From an uncultured Bacilli bacterium (GTDB lineage: Bacteria > Bacillota_I > Bacilli_A > RF39 > UBA660), in NCBI GenBank assembly GCA_947631475.1, contig CANRLI010000003.1:1-42635 (forward strand): 42,635 nucleotides of DNA, written 5' to 3'. The notes under the pieces are model-generated. The model saw only the letters and a program-made list of their open reading frames with translations. It did no database searches and was not told the origin of the DNA. Numbering within the stretch: the stretch's first letter is position 1; each line of letters begins with the position of its first letter. A program made the position numbers and the translations under genes. Positions 1 through 7,029 of the stretch are shown one piece after another.

Positions 1-62
1 TTATTTATTTTTTTTATGTGTCGTTAGTATTTATGGTATACTTTTTATAGTGGGTGTTGTTT

Positions 63-680
63 ATGTATTGTGTTCATTGTGGAAATAATTTAAAAGATAA
101 CGATAAATATTGTGGGAAATGTGGTAAGGCGGTATTAAATAATAGTTCTTTAACAAATAATGTTCAATCCCAACAAAACATTAAAGATATGAAACCTAAA
201 AAGAATATAGGGGCTATTATTATAGCTTTAATATTTCCTATTTTAATAATTATTTTTTTAGTTATTTTTCTTATTAGTATTTTCTTTGTTAATGAAAATT
301 TTAATGATGATTTAGGCAAATATGATGGCTATTATGTGTATTTAGAATCGGATATGATTCCGACAGTAAAGAAGGTTTTGGGAGCTAGAGATGTTTGTTA
401 TTATAATGATGAGTTATCTGATGATCCTGATACAACAATTGTTTTTTATGGCTATTGTATGGGTGAGTTAACTGAGAGCGATTATGATTCGTATATAACT
501 TATTTAATAGATAATGAAAATTTTGTTGTATTGGATGAAAATGATGAGATTATTTTGGGGAAGAAATCAAATATAAATAATATGATGCTATTAGTTGAAA
601 TTGATGAATTTTCTGATCAAATATTTTATTTAAGAAAAATAGGTAATATTGATGATTATTTTTCTGATTTTGCACTGTAA
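63..680 (+). CDS. Zinc-ribbon (CxxC...CxxC) single-pass membrane protein
   Basis: ORF begins MYCVHCGNNLKDNDKYCGKCGKAV (zinc-ribbon pattern), then a hydrophobic helix (IGAIIIALIFPILIIIFLVIFLISIFF). The ATG at 63 is a likelier start than the GTG at 54. Confidence 0.75.
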   Translation: MYCVHCGNNLKDNDKYCGKCGKAVLNNSSLTNNVQSQQNIKDMKPKKNIGAIIIALIFPILIIIFLVIFLISIFFVNENFNDDLGKYDGYYVYLESDMIPTVKKVLGARDVCYYNDELSDDPDTTIVFYGYCMGELTESDYDSYITYLIDNENFVVLDENDEIILGKKSNINNMMLLVEIDEFSDQIFYLRKIGNIDDYFSDFAL

Positions 681-705
681 TTTTCTTTTTTTTAAAATAT
701 CTTAG

Positions 706-734
706 TTGTTTTTCGCAATAAAATTTAATATAAT
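706..734 (+). promoter_or_regulatory. Putative sigma-A type promoter (TTGTTT-N17-TATAAT) for the 768 ORF
   Basis: TTGTTT at 706-711, 17-bp spacer, TATAAT at 729-734. Confidence 0.5.
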
Positions 735-767
735 AGTTTTAGAAATAAAGAAAGGAAGTTAAGAAGT

Positions 768-1334
768 ATGACTGAAGAAGCTTTAGAATCAATATTAGCC
801 GCTGGTATTGCCGTTATTCTTATAGTTTTGTTAATTGCTATTGCATATTTGGTATTCTATTTTATTGGTGTTGCAAAATTATATAAAAAAGCTGGAAAAC
901 CAGGATGGGCAGTTATTGTACCATTTTATAATACATATGTCTTAGTTGAAATGGTTGGTTTAAAATGGTACTGGTTTTTATTATCATGTGCTTCACTAAT
1001 TGTAGGTATATTTGTTGATAGTGGAATATTACTTACTGTAGCTAATATTGTATCTTTGGTAGGTAATATTAATATTTATTATAACCTTACTAAGAAAATG
1101 GGCAAAGAACCAGTATGGACTGTTTTATTAGTTCTATTTAGTGGTATTTTATTACCTATTTTAGGTTATGGTAAAGATGAGTGGCATGCTGATGCTCTTG
1201 TTACTGAAAATGGTCTAGTTGATAATATTATGGCTAAAAGTAATGGTGGTCAAACTGCTAGTGCTCCTCAACAAGAACCAAGCAATTCATCAAATCCAAC
1301 TGATGAAAATAATAATACTAATAATAACGTTTAG
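768..1334 (+). CDS. Multi-pass membrane protein, DUF5684-like (signal peptidase I-like membrane family)
   Basis: VAKLYKKAGKPGWAVIVPFYNTYVLVEMVGLKWYWFLL is typical of this family; hydrophobic segments; N/Q/S-rich tail; RBS aaaggaag. Confidence 0.65.
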   Translation: MTEEALESILAAGIAVILIVLLIAIAYLVFYFIGVAKLYKKAGKPGWAVIVPFYNTYVLVEMVGLKWYWFLLSCASLIVGIFVDSGILLTVANIVSLVGNINIYYNLTKKMGKEPVWTVLLVLFSGILLPILGYGKDEWHADALVTENGLVDNIMAKSNGGQTASAPQQEPSNSSNPTDENNNTNNNV

Positions 1335-1398
1335 TATTATTTAGAAAAGGAATAATTTAATTATTCTTTTTTTTATGGTATTATTTTATTGGGTGATT

Positions 1399-1665
1399 AT
1401 GATGAAATACGAATATCAGACAAAAGGTACTTGCTCGATGCTAATAAAATTTGACATAAATGGTAATGTTATAACAAATATTGAATTTGTGGGAGGATGT
1501 CCTGGTAATTTAAAAGCTATTGCTAAATTACTTGATGGTCAAACAGTGGAATATATTAACGAAAAGTTACGTGGTAATTTATGTGGTAATAAAGCTACTT
1601 CTTGTGCTGATCAATTAGCAATAGCTGTAACAAAGGCATTTGAGGAGATAAATAATAATGGCTAA
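1399..1665 (+). CDS. TSCPD domain-containing protein (TIGR03905-like)
   Basis: YEYQTKGTCSMLIKFDINGNVITNIEFVGGCPGNLKAIAKLLDG...CGNKATSCADQLA matches the TSCPD pattern with conserved Cys. Start is probably 1399 or 1402 rather than 1375. Confidence 0.75.
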   Translation: MMKYEYQTKGTCSMLIKFDINGNVITNIEFVGGCPGNLKAIAKLLDGQTVEYINEKLRGNLCGNKATSCADQLAIAVTKAFEEINNNG

Positions 1666-1990
1666 AAAGGAAAAGGATAAAACTAGGAATGATTATATAA
1701 AACAGTATAAAAATGAAATACCTGACGATATACGTATTTTATTTGGTAAGTTTTATGTTTTTTCATTTATTTATTTAATCTTTTTTTTAATTATTTATCC
1801 TTTTATTTTAATTAAAAGTTTTAGTTTGATAAACTTAGTGCTTATTATTAGTTTCTTAACTATATTTTATCTTTTTATTGTTATTGATGTAATAAAAAAG
1901 AAAAAACAATTTAGATCTAATTTATTTATTTTGTTAATAATATTAGTTTTTATTGCTATATCTTTTTCGATTGTTAAATTTTGGTTTTAA
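1658..1990 (+). CDS. Small multi-pass membrane protein, unknown function
   Basis: Overlaps the preceding ORF by 8 nt; three hydrophobic stretches. Confidence 0.6.
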   Translation: MAKKEKDKTRNDYIKQYKNEIPDDIRILFGKFYVFSFIYLIFFLIIYPFILIKSFSLINLVLIISFLTIFYLFIVIDVIKKKKQFRSNLFILLIILVFIAISFSIVKFWF

Positions 1991-1991
1991 C

Positions 1992-2019
1992 TTGAATTTT
2001 AGTATATTTTTTGTATAAT
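1992..2019 (+). promoter_or_regulatory. Putative promoter TTGAAT-N16-TATAAT
   Basis: TTGAAT 1992-1997, TATAAT 2014-2019, upstream of the 45-aa ORF. Confidence 0.5.
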
Positions 2020-2059
2020 ACATGTTATAATTGTTTAGTTATTAATGAGGAGGTGCGTT

Positions 2060-2197
2060 ATGAGAACTTATAAAGCAAATTTACCTGAAGGTGTTAAAAA
2101 AACATTTGGTGCAGTCAGAGGAGTAAAAGTTAAATTAGTAGCGAAAAACTCTAATAAAAATAAAAAGAATAAAAAGAATAAAAAAGAGAGTAAGTAG
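2060..2197 (+). CDS. 45-aa highly basic small protein (not in the supplied ORF track)
   Basis: Strong RBS (gaggaggtg) 7-8 nt before ATG. Translation MRTYKANLPEGVKKTFGAVRGVKVKLVAKNSNKNKKNKKNKKESK*. Followed by a terminator hairpin. Confidence 0.6.
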   Translation: MRTYKANLPEGVKKTFGAVRGVKVKLVAKNSNKNKKNKKNKKESK

Positions 2198-2200
2198 TAT

Positions 2201-2226
2201 AACAGATGAAAGTCTGTTTTTTATTT
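2201..2226 (+). terminator. Rho-independent terminator (AACAGA-TGAAAG-TCTGTT-T-rich)
   Basis: 6-bp perfect stem followed by TTTTATTTT. Confidence 0.6.
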
Positions 2227-2260
2227 TGTCAATAGATGTTATAATAGAGTTGGTGGTTTT

Positions 2261-2932
2261 ATGAGAAAAGCAATAGTTTTAATTATGTGCTTTTTATGCT
2301 TAACTGGGTGTAGTAAAAAAGATAATAATGTTGAAAATAATTTAGATTCTCATTCTCAAGATACTGAATTTAAATTAAAAAAAATTGATGAAGAAAAAGA
2401 TTTTGTAGTAGTAAATGAAAATCAAAGAATATTAGTAAATAATGAAGAATATGTTCTTAATACTTTGCAAATTAATTTAAATAGTGAAGAAGTAGCAAAT
2501 GTTAATTTGGAAATAAAGACTTTTGTTAATAATAGCATAAAGAAATTTGTTTTAAATGGTAATGAACTACAACAAGGAAATATTATTAATTATGATTATT
2601 ATGTTAGTCAGGATTATATATCTATTATTCAAAGATATCATTTGTATTACGATGGTTTGATTGGTGAAGAGAAGGATAATGTTTATGTTGTTTCTCTACA
2701 TACAGGTAAAGTAGTTAATTCTTTGGAATTACTTAGTAATTATAATCTAGATGAAGATGCTTTTTATAAGTTATTGGAAGAAAAGATTGATAGTGAAGAT
2801 AAATTATTTACTTTGTTAAATATTAAAAATCATGGTTATAGTTTATATGTTAATAATGAAAATAAATTATGTGTTATTTACCGTGAAATTACTGATGATA
2901 GTAACATAAAAAAAGAACTCAGTTTGACATAA
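2261..2932 (+). CDS. Lipoprotein, unknown function
   Basis: Signal peptide with lipobox: MRKAIVLIMCFLCLTGCSKKDNN. Confidence 0.75.
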   Translation: MRKAIVLIMCFLCLTGCSKKDNNVENNLDSHSQDTEFKLKKIDEEKDFVVVNENQRILVNNEEYVLNTLQINLNSEEVANVNLEIKTFVNNSIKKFVLNGNELQQGNIINYDYYVSQDYISIIQRYHLYYDGLIGEEKDNVYVVSLHTGKVVNSLELLSNYNLDEDAFYKLLEEKIDSEDKLFTLLNIKNHGYSLYVNNENKLCVIYREITDDSNIKKELSLT

Positions 2933-2943
2933 ACTGAGTTTTT
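2916..2943. terminator. Bidirectional terminator AACTCAGTTT-GACAT-AAACTGAGTT
   Basis: 10-bp perfect inverted repeat between convergent genes; overlaps the stop codon of the lipoprotein. Confidence 0.8.
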
Positions 2944-3490
2944 AAATGAAGCTACTTAAGCCACTCATACATATTTTATTAATAAAAATGGCTACATTCT
3001 GAGGATCATCTTGGCATTCTTCCTTAATCCATTTTTTTATTATGCCAATAGAACCATCAACTATAAAACTATAAATTTTTTCTAAGTCGTTAGCAGAAGC
3101 TTTTCTTAATAATTTTTTCCATTCCTCAATACTTTCATCATATACTAAACGTAATATTCTTCTTAAAAAAGTATGATCGCCATTTTCACTTAGTAATCTG
3201 GTATATATTTCTTTTTTTGATGCAAATGTTTCGATGATTTTACTGGTAAAAGAAATTAAGTAGTTTCTTTTAATTTCTGGAATTATTTGGGCTAAATCAG
3301 AGATTAAAGAATTTTCTATTTTAAGAACTAAATCTTCAATGTCTTTGTAATATTTATAAAAGGTCGTTCGATTTATATTAGCTTTGTGACATAATTCTAA
3401 GACAGTGATATCTTCTAATCGCTTATTTTTTAGAAGTTCTAATAAAGTATTTGTTAATTTCTTTTTACTTTTTAAAATTCTTTTGTCCAT
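2942..3490 (-). CDS. TetR/AcrR-family transcriptional regulator
   Basis: N-terminal HTH: MDKRILKSKKKLTNTLLELLKNKRLEDITVLELCHKANINRTTFYKYYKDIEDL. Internal ATG at 3490 has an aaaggtg RBS. Confidence 0.85.
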   Translation of the reverse strand: MDKRILKSKKKLTNTLLELLKNKRLEDITVLELCHKANINRTTFYKYYKDIEDLVLKIENSLISDLAQIIPEIKRNYLISFTSKIIETFASKKEIYTRLLSENGDHTFLRRILRLVYDESIEEWKKLLRKASANDLEKIYSFIVDGSIGIIKKWIKEECQDDPQNVAIFINKICMSGLSSFI

Positions 3491-3512
3491 ATTATCACCT
3501 TTATTCATTTTC

Positions 3513-3541
3513 ATTATAATATACTTTAAATGATAAATCAA
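3513..3541 (-). promoter_or_regulatory. Putative promoter of the TetR gene (TTGATT-N17-TATAAT on minus strand)
   Basis: Minus-strand TTGATT at 3541-3536 and TATAAT at 3518-3513. Confidence 0.5.
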
Positions 3542-3571
3542 CACTATGTTTATTATACAAGAATTTATTAA

Positions 3572-3598
3572 TTAGCACTTGAGTATTGACAGTGCTAA
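3572..3598. promoter_or_regulatory. CIRCE-like (HrcA operator) inverted repeat
   Basis: TTAGCACTT-GAGTATTGA-CAGTGCTAA versus consensus TTAGCACTC-N9-GAGTGCTAA: one mismatch per half-site, exact N9 spacing. Confidence 0.8.
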
Positions 3599-3614
3599 TT
3601 AATAGTGGTATTAT
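3586..3614 (+). promoter_or_regulatory. htpG promoter TTGACA-N17-TATTAT overlapping the CIRCE-like element
   Basis: TTGACA 3586-3591, 17-bp spacer, TATTAT 3609-3614. Confidence 0.75.
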
Positions 3615-3646
3615 TCAATTGATTGAAAGAAAAAGGAAGATGAATA

Positions 3647-5515
3647 ATGAAGAAAAAACAGTTTAAAACAGAATCAAAAAAAATATTGGATTTAATGATT
3701 AACTCTGTATATTCAAATAAGGATATATTTTTAAGAGAGTTGATATCAAACGCTAGTGATGCGATTGATAAATTATATTATAAATCTTTAACTGATCGTA
3801 AAGTTAAACTAGATAAAGATGATTTTTGTATCAAAGTTAATATTGATAAAGAAGCTAGAACTATTTCTATTATTGATAACGGAATAGGAATGAGTGAACA
3901 AGAATTAGACGAAAATTTAGGTACCATAGCCAAAAGTGGGTCTTCTTTATTTAAAGAAATGAATGAGAAGAATAAAGATATCAATATAATTGGCCAATTT
4001 GGAGTTGGATTTTATTCAGCATTTATGGTTGCGAAAGAGATTAGGGTTTTAAGTAAAGCCTATGGCAGTAATGATGCTTATGAATGGATTAGTGATGGAG
4101 CTTTAGGATACGAAGTAAATAAAGCTTCTAAAAAGGATGTTGGTACTGAAATTACGTTACTTTTAAAAGATAATAATGAAAATGATAATTATGATGAATT
4201 CTTAGAACAACGTAGAATTGAGGGGATTATTAAAAAGTATTCTGATTATGTAAAATATCCGATTATTATGCAAAAAGAAGTAAGTAGCGATGATAAGAAG
4301 AAAAAACCGCAAGTAAAAGATGAAACTATTAATAGTATGATTCCTATATGGAAAAGAAATGAAAGTGAAGTAACTAAAGAAGAGTATAATTCATTTTACT
4401 CTGATAAGTTTTATGATTTTGAAGAACCAGCTAAGGTAATTCATAGTAGTGTTGAAGGTCAAATAGCTTATAATTCCTTACTATTTATCCCATCTCATGC
4501 TCCTTATGATTATTATACGAAAGAATATGAAAAAGGCTTACAGTTATATTCTAATGGTGTATTAATTATGGATAAATGTGCTGATTTGTTACCTGATTAT
4601 TTTAGCTTTGTTAAAGGCTTGGTCGATAGTGAAGATATTTCATTGAATATCTCTAGAGAAATGCTTCAGCAAGATAGACAATTAAAATTAATTGCCAAGA
4701 GTATTGAAAAGAAAATTAAAATAACTTTAGAAGATATTCTTAAAGATGATAGAAGCACCTATGAAAAGATTTTTGATGCCTTTGGAATGCAACTAAAATA
4801 TGGTATTTATAGTAGTTATGGAATGAATAATGAGACATTAAAAGATTTGTTATTGTTTTATAGTTCTAAAGAGAAAAAGCGTATTACTTTGAAAGAATAT
4901 ATTAGTAATATGAAAGAGGGTCAGGAAAAAATATATTATGCTAGTGGCGATAGTATAGATAAAATAGACTTACTTCCTAATGTTGAAAGATTTAAAGATA
5001 AGGACTACGAAGTTTTATATTTATGTGATTATGTAGATGAGTTTACTATTCAAGCTTTAATGGAATATGAAGGTAAAAAATTTGCCAATGTAGCTTCAGA
5101 AAGTACAGATATAGATGATCCAAAAGAAAAAGAAGAATTAGAAAAACGTAATAAGGAATTTGAAGATATGTTTAAGGTTATGAAAGAGGCCTTACCTGAA
5201 GTTAAAAATATTAAATTTACTAATAAACTTAAGAATCATCCAGTATGTTTAAGTACGGAAGGAAATATTTCTTTGGAAATGGAAAAGATTATGAATACGA
5301 TGCCTACGGGTGAAAATGTTAAAGCTGATGTGGTTTTAGAAATAAATGGTAGTCATCCAATAGCTGAAAAATTAGAAAAGCTATATAAAAATGATAAAGA
5401 ACAATTAGCTATTTATACCAAGATTTTGTATAATCAAGCTCGCTTAATTGAGGGAATGACTATTGAAAATCCAACTGAATTAACCAATGCTATATGTGAT
5501 TTACTAAGTAAATAA
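3647..5515 (+). CDS. htpG: Molecular chaperone HtpG (Hsp90)
   Basis: [77 protein letters not shown] are diagnostic Hsp90 motifs. Confidence 0.97.
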   Translation: [622 protein letters not shown]

Positions 5516-5627
5516 AATAGATAGAATAAATGTAACTGTCAATAAATAATAAATTATAAACAGATATTTATTCTTCTTTTTTTGGCTTTATGTTATTATA
5601 TACTTAGAATAATAAGGAGAAGGCAGA

Positions 5628-6218
5628 ATGAAAGATAAAAATTCTGGTAAATTATATGGTAGAGCCCGTCGTATTGAATTTGGTAAAAAAATTCTTTATG
5701 CAGTTATTGCAATAGTAGCTATTGCGATAACAATTAACTTTGTGGTTAATTATAAGGGCTTTGTAGATAATAATGTAAATTTCGCGTATTTAAAGCAATA
5801 TATGGAAGCTAAAGGATATTATTGTAATCAATTGCAAAATTCTGGAGGACAATGTATTTTACATGGAGAAATAAGTACATCAACTTTCACAAGATACGAA
5901 GATGGCTTTGATTTTACTGTTAAATCAAATGCTTATAATTTAAATATTAAGCATATTTCTACGAAGGAAGATTATATTACTTTTAAAACAAATGTTAATG
6001 CCTTAACAGGTTATAAAAGTAAAAATTATACATGCAATGTTAAAAATAATATTATTGGCGAATTAGAAGAGTGTATAGATGAAAATCAGGAGACTCTGGA
6101 TTCAGATACTTATTTAAGTATTATAAAATTAGCCATTCAAGATCTTAATAATTTTATAGATAGCTCAGGATATGATAAAAAGAGCTTAATGAATGATTAT
6201 AAGTGGATAAAAAAATAA
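5628..6218 (+). CDS. Single-pass membrane protein, unknown function
   Basis: RBS aaggagaagg; one TM near the N-terminus (ILYAVIAIVAIAITINFVV); Cys-containing ectodomain. Confidence 0.55.
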   Translation: MKDKNSGKLYGRARRIEFGKKILYAVIAIVAIAITINFVVNYKGFVDNNVNFAYLKQYMEAKGYYCNQLQNSGGQCILHGEISTSTFTRYEDGFDFTVKSNAYNLNIKHISTKEDYITFKTNVNALTGYKSKNYTCNVKNNIIGELEECIDENQETLDSDTYLSIIKLAIQDLNNFIDSSGYDKKSLMNDYKWIKK

Positions 6219-6240
6219 TCCAAATTGAACTTTGAATAGT

Positions 6241-6912
6241 TTAATTCAGATTATTTTTTTTGTGCTTTTTTTTCTTTTCCTTAGAAGGATTAACATCTTT
6301 TATGTTATTATTTTTTTCTTTGATGTCTTCATCATTAGTGTCATTAACAATTAATGTTGTAGTGCCAGGATCAATTGGTTCAGTAGTTCCTTTAGTATAA
6401 AAAATGTAACCTACAATTTCTAAACCAGCATATATCATCATGATAATACCAATTGTAGCTGGAATAACATCACCATATATAATAGTGTAAATTCCAACCG
6501 CAATAAGCAATATAGCGACTGCTAAAAGAGGAATAAATTTTTGATTCTTAGTATTTAAAGATAAAACATTTATCAATCTTATAATACCACTAAATAATAT
6601 CCAAGCCCCAATAATAAATCTTATAAATTGTTCTACAATATTGGAAAAGAAGATAAAAATTATTGCAAATACTAAAGACACAATCCCAATAATTAAATTA
6701 CTTTTTTTGGCCGTGTTTTCAGTATCTTTACTATTTAAATAAAAAATAACTAAATTAATGATTGAACTAACAGCTAAAACAATTCCTATAATGACAGATA
6801 AAAATGATATTACAGTATCAGCATTAGTAAAAAGGATTGCGCCAATTATAAAGTATATTATGGAACTTATCAAAGATGATTGTGATGAATAAGACTTAAC
6901 ATTTATTTTCAT
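6241..6912 (-). CDS. DUF308/HdeD-like multi-pass membrane protein
   Basis: Repeated hydrophobic helices typical of DUF308 (IIGAILFTNADTVISFLSVIIGIVLAVSSIINLVIFYL; FIIGAWILFSGIIRLINVL); lysine-rich C-terminus. Confidence 0.75.
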   Translation of the reverse strand: MKINVKSYSSQSSLISSIIYFIIGAILFTNADTVISFLSVIIGIVLAVSSIINLVIFYLNSKDTENTAKKSNLIIGIVSLVFAIIFIFFSNIVEQFIRFIIGAWILFSGIIRLINVLSLNTKNQKFIPLLAVAILLIAVGIYTIIYGDVIPATIGIIMMIYAGLEIVGYIFYTKGTTEPIDPGTTTLIVNDTNDEDIKEKNNNIKDVNPSKEKKKKHKKNNLN

Positions 6913-7029
6913 TTAATAACCTCTTTTCGATATTTTTATTATACAACATTGTCAATGATTTTATCAATAAGTTATGTTTTTATGCTTTTATATGTGTTAT
7001 AATAAAGAAAATAATAGGGAGGGTGTTAT

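Noticed and set aside
3778-3984. Minus-strand ORF within htpG (also 11897-12127 in typA, 12597-12872 in paralogue A, 41379-41579 in ppaC, 35859-36077)
   Set aside because: Shadow ORFs antisense to strongly supported genes with no recognisable protein features.
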